DNA from: an uncultured Eisenbergiella sp.
Lineage (GTDB): Bacteria > Bacillota > Clostridia > Lachnospirales > Lachnospiraceae
Direction: 5' to 3'
Assembly: GCA_947626995.1 (NCBI GenBank)
Contig: CANQUI010000001.1
Coordinates: 1-64,000, forward strand
DNA length: 64,000 bases
The notes beneath the pieces are model-generated. The model was not told the DNA's origin. It saw only the letters and a program-made list of their open reading frames with translations, and did not search any database. Made by a program: the position numbers and the translations under genes. Positions 36,093-45,910 of the stretch are shown here, one piece after another. The stretch's first letter is position 1. Every line of letters begins with the position of its first letter.

Positions 36093-37206
36093 AACGATCC
36101 TGATTTTTTCCAACAGCGATTCCGGCCTGTACGATTTCCGCAAAGAGCTGCTGACGGCGCTGCGGGAAAAAGGATACCGCGTCCATGTGTCGGTGCCGGA
36201 TACCGGCTATGTGGAAAAGATCCGGGCGCTGGGGTGCCTGTGCCATCCCACTAAGATGGAGCGGCGGGGCATGAATCCGGCGAAGGATCTGAAACTGTTT
36301 TTCTTCTATCTGCGTCTGATCAAAGAGACGAAACCGGCGGTGGTGCTGACCTATACCATAAAGCCCAACATTTACGGCGGGATCGCCTGCCGTCTGCTGC
36401 GGACACCGTATCTGGCAAACATCACGGGGCTTGGGACCACGCTGGAGCACGGCGGTCTGCTGCAAAAGCTGATTGTGTTTTTGTACCGGGCAGGGCTAAA
36501 GGGCGCGGCCTGCGTTTTCTTTCAAAACCGGCAGAACCGCGATTTTATGCTGGAAAAGGGCTGTGTGAAGGCGGGTGCGGTCACGCAGATTCTTTCCGGT
36601 TCCGGCGTAAACCTCGCCGAGCACCAACAAAAGCCCTATCCGCCTGCGGGAGAGATCCGGTTTTTGTCGATTATGCGCATCATGAAGGATAAGGGGATCG
36701 GGGAGCTGCTGGAGGCCGCCCGGATCATCCATGAGGAAACCCCTGCGGTCCGGTTTGAGATTCTGGGAGCGTATGAAGAAGAAACCCGGGAACGCTATGA
36801 ACCGTTGATTGAGGACTTGCAATCAAAAGGCATTGTGCGGTATTATGGATATCGGGATGATACGCCCGCCTTTTACGAGCGCTGTCAGGCCGTGATCCAT
36901 CCCTCCTATCACGAGGGGATGTCCAATGTACTGCAGGAGGCGGCCGCCGCAGGCCGGCCGGTCATTGCCAGCGATATCGCGGGGTGCCGGGAGATTTTTG
37001 AGGACGGCGTTTCCGGGATCGCTTTTTTGCCCCAAAGCGCGGAAGCGCTGACGGACGCCATCCGGGCGTTCCTTTCCCGTTCCTACGAGGAGCGGACGTT
37101 GATGGGACAAAGGGCCCGGACGTATGTGGAACGCTTCTTTGACCGGAGGAAAGTGGTGGCGGCCTACCTTAAGACAATCGAAGAAATCGGCGAAAGAAAA
37201 AGATAA
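36085..37206 (+). CDS. glycosyltransferase family 4 (PglA/WbpX-like)
   Basis: ILIFSNSDSGLYDFRKELLTALREKGYRVHVSVP...TYTIKPNIYGGIACRLL...HPSYHEGMSNVLQEAAAAGRPVIASDIAGCREI. Confidence 0.85.
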   Translation: MNETILIFSNSDSGLYDFRKELLTALREKGYRVHVSVPDTGYVEKIRALGCLCHPTKMERRGMNPAKDLKLFFFYLRLIKETKPAVVLTYTIKPNIYGGIACRLLRTPYLANITGLGTTLEHGGLLQKLIVFLYRAGLKGAACVFFQNRQNRDFMLEKGCVKAGAVTQILSGSGVNLAEHQQKPYPPAGEIRFLSIMRIMKDKGIGELLEAARIIHEETPAVRFEILGAYEEETRERYEPLIEDLQSKGIVRYYGYRDDTPAFYERCQAVIHPSYHEGMSNVLQEAAAAGRPVIASDIAGCREIFEDGVSGIAFLPQSAEALTDAIRAFLSRSYEERTLMGQRARTYVERFFDRRKVVAAYLKTIEEIGERKR

Positions 37207-37257
37207 AAAATGCGAAGGAAGCGCAAAGGACGCGCTGCCAGCGGAAAAGAGGATAAC

Positions 37258-38574
37258 ATGGGACTGTACGAAAAACTGCTGTCGGGGGAAGAAAAGCTGT
37301 CTCTGGTGGGACTGGGGTATGTAGGGATGCCCATTGCGGTGGCGTTTGCCAGAAAGATCCGGGTAATCGGCTATGATTTAAACGAAAGAAAGATCGGGCT
37401 GTATCGCTCGGGCGTGGACCCGACCCGGGAGGTGGGAGACGAAGTCATTGCCCATACGACGGTGGAATTTACCGCGGACGCCGCAAAGCTTCGGGAAGCA
37501 AAATTCCATATTGTAGCGGTTCCCACGCCGGTCAACGACGACCGGACGCCGGATCTGACCCCGGTGGAAGGAGCCAGCCGCATACTGGGGCAGAACCTGA
37601 CGAAAGGCAGCATAATCGTATTTGAATCCACGGTCTATCCGGGGGTGACGGAGGAAATCTGCGTGCCGATTCTGGAAAAGGAATCCGGGTTAAAATGCGG
37701 CGTGGATTTTAAGGTGGGCTATTCACCGGAACGGATTAATCCCGGCGATCAGGTGCACCGTCTGGAAACCATTACCAAGATCGTCTCCGGCATGGACGAA
37801 GAAACGCTGGAGGTGGTGGCGAAGGTATACGGGCTGGTGGTGGAGGCCGGCGTTTATCGGGCGGAATCCATTAAGGTGGCGGAAGCGGCCAAGGTCATTG
37901 AGAACAGTCAGCGCGACATCAATATCGCCTTTATGAACGAACTGTCCATCATCTTTAATAAGATGGGCATCGATACCAGAAGCGTGCTTCAGGCGGCGGG
38001 GACAAAGTGGAATTTCCTTCCGTTTTTCCCGGGGCTGGTAGGAGGCCACTGCATCGGGGTGGACCCCTATTATCTGACCTATAAGGCCGAGCAGATGGGG
38101 TATCATTCCCAGGTTATCCTGGCGGGACGCCGGATCAACGACAGTATGGGCAAATATGTGGCGGAAAACGTGGTCAAGAACCTGATCCGGGCCGATGTGG
38201 CGGTCAAAAGCGCAAAGGTGGCGATCCTGGGCTTTACCTTTAAGGAAAACTGTCCCGATACCCGCAACACCAAGGTGATCGACATCGTAAAGGAGCTGCA
38301 CGAGTACGGCATCCATCCGCTGATCGTAGACGGGACGGCGGACCGGGAAGAGGCCCGGCATCTTTACGGCGTAGAACTGGCGGATCAAAGCGAGATAAAG
38401 GATCTGGACGCGCTGGTCATCGCCGTGGCTCATAAGGAGTTTGAAAAGATGGACAAGGACGCCATCGACGCCTGCTTTAAGCCTTCCAATGAAAAAAGGG
38501 TGCTGGTGGACGTAAAGGGGATTCTGGACCGGAAGCTGTATCAGGAAGATCCTTACATTTACTGGAGACTGTAA
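37258..38574 (+). CDS. nucleotide sugar dehydrogenase (UDP-GlcNAc 6-dehydrogenase, WbpA/TviB-like)
   Basis: KLSLVGLGYVGMPIAVAFARKIRVIGYDLNERKI...SPERINPGDQVHRLETITKIVSG...GLVGGHCIGVDPYYLTYKAEQMGYHSQVILAGRRINDSM. Confidence 0.88.
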   Translation: MGLYEKLLSGEEKLSLVGLGYVGMPIAVAFARKIRVIGYDLNERKIGLYRSGVDPTREVGDEVIAHTTVEFTADAAKLREAKFHIVAVPTPVNDDRTPDLTPVEGASRILGQNLTKGSIIVFESTVYPGVTEEICVPILEKESGLKCGVDFKVGYSPERINPGDQVHRLETITKIVSGMDEETLEVVAKVYGLVVEAGVYRAESIKVAEAAKVIENSQRDINIAFMNELSIIFNKMGIDTRSVLQAAGTKWNFLPFFPGLVGGHCIGVDPYYLTYKAEQMGYHSQVILAGRRINDSMGKYVAENVVKNLIRADVAVKSAKVAILGFTFKENCPDTRNTKVIDIVKELHEYGIHPLIVDGTADREEARHLYGVELADQSEIKDLDALVIAVAHKEFEKMDKDAIDACFKPSNEKRVLVDVKGILDRKLYQEDPYIYWRL

Positions 38575-38599
38575 CGCGATTCGTAAAGGGAACAACGGG

Positions 38600-39946
38600 A
38601 TGATCAGAAAAAAAGGATATTTGTTCGTATATACGTTCACAGCCCTGTTTTTTGCAGGGCTGTGGCTGTTCGGAAGTACGGGCTTTTACAGCGACAGTCA
38701 TCAATATATCGCCATGCACATCCACAGAGAACCGCTCTATCCTTTTTTTCTGTGGATTTTCCGTATCCTGTTCAAAGAAGAACATTATCTGGAAGTGGTG
38801 CGCTTTTTACAGAACGTGCTGGCGGCGTATTCCGTGATCTGTCTGACGGCCTGCCTGCGGCGGGAATTTCAAATGGGGACGGGCCTTACGGCCGTGTCCG
38901 CCCTGCTTTTGCTGCTGCCCCACGTGATCACGCCCCTTGCTTCGGAGACGCATCTGACGCTTTCCAACGGCATTTTAAGCGAGGCTTTGGGTCTGCCGCT
39001 TTATTACCTGTTTTTTTCCGCCTGCCTTTCCATGATCTTTGGCTGGACGAAACGGCGGGCCATGCTGGCTCTTTTGTATGCGTTTCTGCTGTCCCTGACC
39101 AGAGGGCAGATGATGGCGGCGATCCTTTTGTGGATGGTGACGGTCCTGGCGCTGCAGATCGGGCGCAGGGCAAAAAAACAGGCGGCGCTGACGATCCTGT
39201 GCGTGGTGTTGGCCTTCGGCGGCCGGACGCTGTTGGTCAGAAGCTATAATTACGTATTTAACGGCTATTTTATCAACAATACCTTCGGCACGGTGGGGCT
39301 TTTGGCCAACGTGCTGTATGCGGCCGACCGGGAAGACGGAGAGCGGATTGCAGAGGACGAGGTCCGGGATTACTTTTATTACTCCTATGATCTGGCAATG
39401 GAAAGAGGGGCGAATTACCGCTGCGCGCCGGAGGGCTTTTTGGCCCGGGCGGCCCATCTGGAGCAATGGCACGATCCGCTGAAATTTGAGATCATTGAAG
39501 AACCCTGGCGGGGCCGGCACGACGCCGAGGGACTCTTGGATTATATCCCGGAAAACGTGGAATCCGACCGGTTGGCGGGCGTCATTTTAAAGGCCGTCTG
39601 GCCGGCGGTTTTTGGCCGGTGGCTGTATGATTATCTGGCGCTTTCCGTCTATGGCCTGATCCGTACGGTGGCGTTTGTACATCCCATTTTAAACCTGTAC
39701 GCGCTGCTGGTCTATTTGTTTGTGGCCGTGGGGGCAGGGTATGTCTTTTGGCGCCGCCGGGACTCCAAAGCGGCCCGTTTCGCGGCGTTTGCGCTTACGG
39801 CGGTGGCGGCCAACGTCTATTCCACCTCTCTTTTGATTATGTGTCTGTCCCGCTATATGATCTATGCGTTTCCCGCAGTCTATCTCGCCGCGCTCCTGCT
39901 TTGCCGCGAAGGGCTGACCATGCTGCGCCGCAAAGGGATTGCTTAA
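38600..39946 (+). CDS. multi-TM integral membrane protein, GT-C-like
   Basis: Multiple hydrophobic helices; FYSDSHQYIAMHIHREPLYPFFLWIFR. Confidence 0.55.
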   Translation: MIRKKGYLFVYTFTALFFAGLWLFGSTGFYSDSHQYIAMHIHREPLYPFFLWIFRILFKEEHYLEVVRFLQNVLAAYSVICLTACLRREFQMGTGLTAVSALLLLLPHVITPLASETHLTLSNGILSEALGLPLYYLFFSACLSMIFGWTKRRAMLALLYAFLLSLTRGQMMAAILLWMVTVLALQIGRRAKKQAALTILCVVLAFGGRTLLVRSYNYVFNGYFINNTFGTVGLLANVLYAADREDGERIAEDEVRDYFYYSYDLAMERGANYRCAPEGFLARAAHLEQWHDPLKFEIIEEPWRGRHDAEGLLDYIPENVESDRLAGVILKAVWPAVFGRWLYDYLALSVYGLIRTVAFVHPILNLYALLVYLFVAVGAGYVFWRRRDSKAARFAAFALTAVAANVYSTSLLIMCLSRYMIYAFPAVYLAALLLCREGLTMLRRKGIA

Positions 39947-39962
39947 GATTCTATGAATCCGG

Positions 39963-39991
39963 TTGCACGCCGGAAGAAACGGGATTATACT
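39963..39991 (+). promoter_or_regulatory. sigmaA promoter for the lipoprotein gene
   Basis: TTGCAC - 17 nt - TATACT. Confidence 0.5.
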
Positions 39992-40055
39992 AAGGGACGG
40001 AAATGAAAGTTGGGTTTTCATGGAAATAGAATAGGGAAAGCGAGGTTATACGAAG

Positions 40056-41102
40056 ATGAAAAGAAAAGGGAAGCTGGTCTTTGCTGCGATTCTGGCGGCG
40101 GCAGCGCTTTTGGGAACGACGCTTTTTGGATGCAGCAAATCCGGCGATTATACGGAGGAGATCCGGGAATATCAGGAGAAGCTGGAATCGCTGTCGGCCG
40201 AAAACGAGGCGCTTCAGGCGCAGTTAAACGAGGCGCTGGGGCTTTCCGCTCCCGAGGAGACGGAAACGGAGGAAGAAGCGTCCACGGAAAGCGAGGTTTT
40301 ACCGGAGGAAGGAATCGTATCGGAAAATGAGGCCCCGCCCCAGAACGAAGGAGACGACCTTTGCAAGATCCTGGTGCTGGGCGACAGCATCTGGGGCAAT
40401 TATCGGGACGAAACCGGCGTGGCGGCCAAGGTGGAAACCTATCTGGGCTGGTCCGGTTGTCCCGCCCAGGTTTATAACGCGGCCATCGGAGGCAGCCGCG
40501 CCACCGTCGATTTGGACGACGATCCGAATTCGTTCGGCCCGGCCAGCGACAATTCTCTGGCCAAGATGGTCTCGATCCTGGAGGGGAATACGGATGTGGC
40601 GATGCTGGAAGGAAAACCGGCCTATGAGCCGATGCAGGAGGTGCTGCAGTGCAAGGATGAGATCGACGTGGTCATTCTGGCCTACGGAATGAACGACTTT
40701 TTAAATCAGGCGCCGATCAACAATTCCGACTCGCCCTGGACCGGTTTCGGGACGGCTCTGATCGAGGGAGTCTATAGCATCCAAAGGGTATTTCCCCACG
40801 CGCGGATCCTGATCATTACGCCTACGTACGCCTCCTATTTTTCCATCCCCGTGGCGAATATGGGCGAGAAGGCATTGTATAATTATGCCAGCGTGGCCTG
40901 CGATGTGGCGAAGGGAGAACATCTTCTGTGCATGGACGCGTATAACAATCTGGGGATTGATATGTACAATTCGGACGAATATCTGGAAGACGGCGTACAT
41001 CTGAATGAAAAGGGCAGGGACCTTTACGCCAGAGGCGTGGCGGGCGTATTGCTTTACGGTCAGGCCGGAGAAGTATCCGGCAACGCCATCAATTTTGAAT
41101 GA
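40056..41102 (+). CDS. SGNH/GDSL hydrolase-like lipoprotein
   Basis: Signal peptide with lipobox LFGC; short coiled coil; ILVLGDSIWGNY; YGMNDFLNQ; DGVHLNEKGRDLYA. Confidence 0.75.
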   Translation: MKRKGKLVFAAILAAAALLGTTLFGCSKSGDYTEEIREYQEKLESLSAENEALQAQLNEALGLSAPEETETEEEASTESEVLPEEGIVSENEAPPQNEGDDLCKILVLGDSIWGNYRDETGVAAKVETYLGWSGCPAQVYNAAIGGSRATVDLDDDPNSFGPASDNSLAKMVSILEGNTDVAMLEGKPAYEPMQEVLQCKDEIDVVILAYGMNDFLNQAPINNSDSPWTGFGTALIEGVYSIQRVFPHARILIITPTYASYFSIPVANMGEKALYNYASVACDVAKGEHLLCMDAYNNLGIDMYNSDEYLEDGVHLNEKGRDLYARGVAGVLLYGQAGEVSGNAINFE

Positions 41103-41116
41103 GACCGGAGGATGAA

Positions 41117-42091
41117 ATGGGATATCGGGATCTGAAATTTGACAAAGACAGTATTTTTCTGGTAACGGGAGGCGCGGGCTTTATCGGCTCCAATCTGTGC
41201 GAGGCCATTCTGGATCTGGGCTGTCAGGTCCGGTGCCTGGACGACCTTTCCACCGGAAGCCAGGCCCATGTGGATCTGTTTTTGGGCCGGCCCGGGTATA
41301 CGTTTCTCAAAGGGGATATCAAGGATCCGAAAACCTGTATGGAGGCATGTCAGGGCGTCACCTACGTGCTCAACCAGGCCGCCTGGGGCAGTGTGCCCAG
41401 AAGCATAGAGATGCCTCTTTTTTACGCGCACAACAATATCATCGGCACGCTGAACATGATGGAGGCGGCGCGGCAGTGCGGGGTGAAGAAGTTTGTCTAC
41501 GCTTCCAGCTCCTCCGTGTACGGAGATCATCCGGGGCTTCCCAAGAAAGAGGGGACGGAAGGCAACGTGCTTTCCCCTTACGCGCTGACCAAGCGGACGG
41601 ACGAGGAGTTTGGCAGGCTTTATAAAGAGCTGTACTGCCTGGATACCTATGGGCTGCGTTATTTCAACGTATTCGGCCGCAGGCAGAATCCGGAGGGGAT
41701 GTACGCGGCGGTCATTCCGAAGTTCCTAAAGCTTTTGCTGAGGGGAGAGGCGCCCACCATCAACGGGGACGGCCGGCAGTCCAGGGATTTTACCTATATC
41801 GACAACGTGATCGAGGCGAATCTGAAGGCCTGTCTGGCGCCTTCCGAGGCTGCGGGAAAGGCCTACAACATCGGATCGGGAGGACGGATTTATCTGATCG
41901 ATTTGTATCATACGCTGTGCGACGCGCTGGGCGTACAGATCGAACCGGTCTTCGGACCGCCCCGCAAAGGGGATATCCGGGATTCCAACGCCGATATCAG
42001 CAGGGCGCGGGCGCTTTTGGGATACGATCCGGAGTACGATTTTGAAAAGGGGATCCGGCTGGCCATCGACTGGTACCGGGAGAACCTGTAA
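41117..42091 (+). CDS. NAD-dependent 4-epimerase (WbpP/TviC-like UDP-N-acetylhexosamine(uronate) epimerase)
   Basis: IFLVTGGAGFIGSNLCEAILDLG...NQAAWGSVPRSIEMP...YASSSSVYGDHPGLPKKE...SPYALTKRTDEEFG...RYFNVFGRRQNPEGMYAAVIPKF; GGAGG RBS 5 nt before ATG 41117. Confidence 0.85.
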   Translation: MGYRDLKFDKDSIFLVTGGAGFIGSNLCEAILDLGCQVRCLDDLSTGSQAHVDLFLGRPGYTFLKGDIKDPKTCMEACQGVTYVLNQAAWGSVPRSIEMPLFYAHNNIIGTLNMMEAARQCGVKKFVYASSSSVYGDHPGLPKKEGTEGNVLSPYALTKRTDEEFGRLYKELYCLDTYGLRYFNVFGRRQNPEGMYAAVIPKFLKLLLRGEAPTINGDGRQSRDFTYIDNVIEANLKACLAPSEAAGKAYNIGSGGRIYLIDLYHTLCDALGVQIEPVFGPPRKGDIRDSNADISRARALLGYDPEYDFEKGIRLAIDWYRENL

Positions 42092-42105
42092 GAGGACCGG
42101 GAAAA

Positions 42106-43035
42106 ATGCGGATGCTTTCCTATGTGAAAAAATTTGTGACGGATCCCAGGATGCGGTTTTTCTATCTGTCCAGGCTGGGCCTGCTAAACGGCATGTCCGA
42201 CGAGAACTATCTGCGCCGGCAGTTTCGGCTCTGGACGGGGGAAGAGCTGAATCTGGAGGATCCCAAAGGGTATAATGAAAAGCTGCAGTGGCTCAAAATT
42301 TACGACCACCGGCCGGAATACGCGGTTATGGTGGATAAATACGCGGTAAAGCAGTGGGTGGCGGATCGGATCGGGGACGAGTATCTGATCCCCACGCTGG
42401 GGGTATGGGATCATTTTTCCCAGATTGATTTCGACAGGCTGCCACAGCAGTTCGTCTTAAAATGCACCCACGATTCCGGCAGTATCCTTGTGGTAAAGGA
42501 TAAGCGGACGATGGATCGAAAGGAAGCCGAACGGAAGCTGGAGAGGTGTCTGCGCCGGAGCTGGTATCAGCCGTATCGGGAATGGGCCTATAAAAACGTG
42601 AAGCCCCGCATCATCGCCGAGGCCTATATGACGGACGAATCGGGGACGGAACTGAAGGATTATAAGGTCTTTAATTTTGACGGCGTACCCAAAATGATCC
42701 AGGTGGATTACGGCCGGTTTACGGAGCATAAACGGAATCTGTATACGACGGACTGGGAATATCTTCCGGTTCGGATCATCTATCCTACGGATCCGGGGCA
42801 TCGGATAAAAAGACCTGCGCAGCTGGAAAAAATGCTGGAGCTGGCCCGGCTGCTGTCGGAGGGATATCCGCACATGCGCACGGACTTTTACTGTGTCGGC
42901 GACCGGATTTATTTCGGAGAAATCACGTTCTATCATGAGTCCGGGATGGCGCGGTTTGATCCGCCTTCCTTTAATCTTGAAATGGGCGGCTGGCTGAAGC
43001 TGCCGAAACGAAACAGACGGGAGGACGTTTCATGA
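42106..43035 (+). CDS. TupA-like ATP-grasp family protein (teichuronic-acid type)
   Basis: NYLRRQFRLWTGEELNLEDPKGYNEKLQWLKIYDHRPEYAVMVDKYAVKQWVADRIGDEYLIPTLGVWD...FVLKCTHDSGSILVVKDK. Confidence 0.8.
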   Translation: MRMLSYVKKFVTDPRMRFFYLSRLGLLNGMSDENYLRRQFRLWTGEELNLEDPKGYNEKLQWLKIYDHRPEYAVMVDKYAVKQWVADRIGDEYLIPTLGVWDHFSQIDFDRLPQQFVLKCTHDSGSILVVKDKRTMDRKEAERKLERCLRRSWYQPYREWAYKNVKPRIIAEAYMTDESGTELKDYKVFNFDGVPKMIQVDYGRFTEHKRNLYTTDWEYLPVRIIYPTDPGHRIKRPAQLEKMLELARLLSEGYPHMRTDFYCVGDRIYFGEITFYHESGMARFDPPSFNLEMGGWLKLPKRNRREDVS

Positions 43036-43952
43036 AATACGGTGTGGTGGTTTTTGGCGTGAAGGATACCACGGAAAATATCGTTTCCTTTATTCAGGAG
43101 CAGCTTCGCCCGGTGGATCTGATCATCACCATCAGCCCCGAGGTCACCCGGCACAACCAGGTATCGGGCTATCAGGGGCTTTCGGGAATGACAAAACGCT
43201 ACGGCATCCCCGTACACGAAGCGGACAGCTATTTTCTCACCGATGAGAAGACGCAGCGGTTTCTTTCCGAAAACGAATTTGAGATCGGAATTTCCATGGG
43301 CTGGCAGCGGCTGATCCCGCCCAGCGTGCTGGAACGCTTCCGGTACGGCATTTACGGATTCCACGGCAACTGCGGCTATCTGCCCTTTGGCCGGGGGCGG
43401 TCTCCCTTAAACTGGTCGATCCTCCTGGGAGATACCCGGTTTAACCTGAATCTGTTCCGCTATGATGAAAAAGCCGACAGCCCCAACGTCTTTGCCACCC
43501 AGATGTTTTCCCTCACGCCCCACGACACCATCCGGACGGCCCAGTATAAGAACATGATCTGTTCCAAAAACCTGATCCGCAGGCTGCTTTTGGCCTATGA
43601 GCAGGGCAATATCCCGATCCGCACCGTTTCGGCGGATTTTGACTCCTGGTATTCCAAACGGACGGCGGAGGATGGGAAGGTGGATTTTCATAAGCGGACG
43701 CGGGAAATCTACAATCTGATCCGGAGCGTCTCCGAGCCTTTCCCGGGCGCCTTCGCTTATCTGGGCGGCGAGCGGATCACGCTGTGGGAGGCCCATCCCT
43801 TCGATGAAATCATGGACTTTTCCGCCTTCCGTCCGGGACAGATCATTGATATTTTCGACGAAAAGCTGATCGTCAGGACGGTGGACGGTTCTCTTTTGGT
43901 GGACCGCTATTCCTGCAGCAAAAAACCGGCGGTGAAGGATGTGCTGGAGTAA
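43032..43952 (+). CDS. formyltransferase-family protein (candidate sugar N-formyltransferase)
   Basis: YGFHGNCGYLPFGRGRSPLNWSILLGDTRFNLNLFRYDEKADSPNVFATQMFSLTPHDT; Fmt/ArnA-like N10-formyl-THF transferase pattern. Confidence 0.7.
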   Translation: MKYGVVVFGVKDTTENIVSFIQEQLRPVDLIITISPEVTRHNQVSGYQGLSGMTKRYGIPVHEADSYFLTDEKTQRFLSENEFEIGISMGWQRLIPPSVLERFRYGIYGFHGNCGYLPFGRGRSPLNWSILLGDTRFNLNLFRYDEKADSPNVFATQMFSLTPHDTIRTAQYKNMICSKNLIRRLLLAYEQGNIPIRTVSADFDSWYSKRTAEDGKVDFHKRTREIYNLIRSVSEPFPGAFAYLGGERITLWEAHPFDEIMDFSAFRPGQIIDIFDEKLIVRTVDGSLLVDRYSCSKKPAVKDVLE

Positions 43953-43963
43953 GGGGTGGCCGT

Positions 43964-44770
43964 ATGATCCAAATGACAGTCAGGCTTGACGATATTACGC
44001 CCGATATGGACTGGGAGCGTTTCTGGGAAGTAAAGGCGCTTCTGGACCGCTATGGCATCAAACCGCTCATCGGCGTGGTTCCGGACAACAAGGACGGGAT
44101 GCTGCGGGGCAGCCCGGATACGCTGCGCCGGGCGGCAGAGCGGATCCGGGAAAAAACCGGAGACGATACGGCCGACGATACCGCTCTTTTCTGGCGGTAT
44201 ATCGGCGGGCTTAAGCAAGAGGGCTGGGAGATTTCCATGCACGGCTTTCAGCATCGGTATACGACAAAGAAAAGGGGATGTTTCCCGCTCAATCCCTTTT
44301 CCGAGTTCGCGGGCCTTCCCCTGCAAAAGCAGGAGGCCATGCTGGCGGAGGGAAAACGTCTGCTTAAGGCCCACGGGATCGAAACGGATCTTTTTATGCC
44401 GCCGGCACATTCCTATGACCGGCGCACGCTGCAGGCCTTAAAGCGGACGGGGTTTGCCGGCGTGACGGACGGATTCGGGAAGAGGCCCTATCGCTGGAAA
44501 GGGCTGACCTTTTATCCGATCTCCTTCCATCTTCGCCGTACGCTGAAAAAAAACAGCGGGTTTTCCACCATGGTGATCCATCCGGCCACCGTTTCCAAAG
44601 AGGAGTTAAAGCGCTACGAATCGTATTTTACGATGCCCCATGCAGAATGGATCCCTTACGGGACTTATCTGCGGCAGGAGCCGGTGCGCGCCGGCCTGTT
44701 TTTGCGCTGCAGGGAGTACGGCATGGCGCTTGGCAAGTCTCTGATTGCCGGTCTGCGGCGGCAGCAATGA
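43964..44770 (+). CDS. DUF2334 polysaccharide deacetylase-like protein
   Basis: VRLDDITPDMDWERFWEVKALLDRYGIKPLIGVVPDN...EISMHGFQHRY...FMPPAHSYDRRTLQAL. Confidence 0.75.
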   Translation: MIQMTVRLDDITPDMDWERFWEVKALLDRYGIKPLIGVVPDNKDGMLRGSPDTLRRAAERIREKTGDDTADDTALFWRYIGGLKQEGWEISMHGFQHRYTTKKRGCFPLNPFSEFAGLPLQKQEAMLAEGKRLLKAHGIETDLFMPPAHSYDRRTLQALKRTGFAGVTDGFGKRPYRWKGLTFYPISFHLRRTLKKNSGFSTMVIHPATVSKEELKRYESYFTMPHAEWIPYGTYLRQEPVRAGLFLRCREYGMALGKSLIAGLRRQQ

Positions 44771-44788
44771 AAAAGAGGAGGTAGGCAG

Positions 44789-45910
44789 ATGGCGGAACCG
44801 ATCCGGGTGCTGCATGTTTTTGGCAACACAAATCTGGGCGGCGCGGAAAGCCGTACCATGGATCTGTACCGGCACATGGACAAAAGCCGGGTACAGTTTG
44901 ACTTTCTGGTACACACAAACCGGGAAGGATTTTTCGATCAGGAGATTTTAAAACTGGGAGGACGGATATTCCGTGTTCCCCGTTTTCGATTCTACAACTA
45001 TTTTTCCTACCGCCGGGCGATGCGCTCCTTTTTTTCACAGCATCACGACTTTGCGGCGGTGGAGGGGCATATCACCAGCAGCGCGGCGGTTTATCTGCCC
45101 ATTGCCAAACGCGCCGGCGTCAGGACGACCATTGCGCACGCCCGCAGCGCCGGGGTGGACCGGGGGCTTAAGGGCGCGCTCACCCGGCTCATGCGCTGCC
45201 GGCTTTCAAAACGCGCCGATCATCTGTTTGCCTGTTCCGAACTGGCGGCGCTTTCGGTCTTTGGCAAACGGGCGGTACGGGAGGGACGGACGGTTTTTAT
45301 TCCCAATGCCATCGACTGTCCGGCGTTTGCCTACGACAGAAAGAAACGGGAAGAAATGCGCGCTGCGCTGGGCATAGAGGACCGCTATGTGATCGGGCAT
45401 GTGGGACGGTTTCATTATGCCAAAAACCACGAATATCTGCTTCGGATCTTCGCCGCATTGTGTCAGAGTCAAGGGGGAGAACGCTTTTTGCTTCTGCTTT
45501 TGGGCGAAGGTTCGGGCATGGAGGCGATGAAAGCGCTGGCCGGACAGCTTGGCATCGCAGAGCAGGTCCGTTTTCTGGGCAATCGGAAAAATGTGAACGA
45601 TTATTATCAGGCCATGGATTATTTTGTCTATCCGTCCCGTTATGAGGGGCTGCCGGCCGCCGTGGTGGAGGCGCAGACCGCCGGCCTGCGCTGCCTGATG
45701 TCGGATACCATCTGCCGGGAGGTGCAGATTACGGATCTGGTGGAACCCAAAAACATTCAACAGCCGCCTCAGGAATGGGCCCTCCGCATTGTCCAAACGG
45801 CGCAGTATCCCCGCCGCAGCCGCGTGAAGCAGGTAGAAGAGGCGGGATTTGACGTGAGCCGTCAGGCAGAGCGGCTGATGCGTTTTTATGAAAGCGGGGT
45901 GTTGGAATGA
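44789..45910 (+). CDS. glycosyltransferase family 4
   Basis: RVLHVFGNTNLGGAESRTMDLYRHMDKSRVQFDFLVHT...YPSRYEGLPAAVVEAQTAGLRCLMSDTI. Confidence 0.85.
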   Translation: MAEPIRVLHVFGNTNLGGAESRTMDLYRHMDKSRVQFDFLVHTNREGFFDQEILKLGGRIFRVPRFRFYNYFSYRRAMRSFFSQHHDFAAVEGHITSSAAVYLPIAKRAGVRTTIAHARSAGVDRGLKGALTRLMRCRLSKRADHLFACSELAALSVFGKRAVREGRTVFIPNAIDCPAFAYDRKKREEMRAALGIEDRYVIGHVGRFHYAKNHEYLLRIFAALCQSQGGERFLLLLLGEGSGMEAMKALAGQLGIAEQVRFLGNRKNVNDYYQAMDYFVYPSRYEGLPAAVVEAQTAGLRCLMSDTICREVQITDLVEPKNIQQPPQEWALRIVQTAQYPRRSRVKQVEEAGFDVSRQAERLMRFYESGVLE

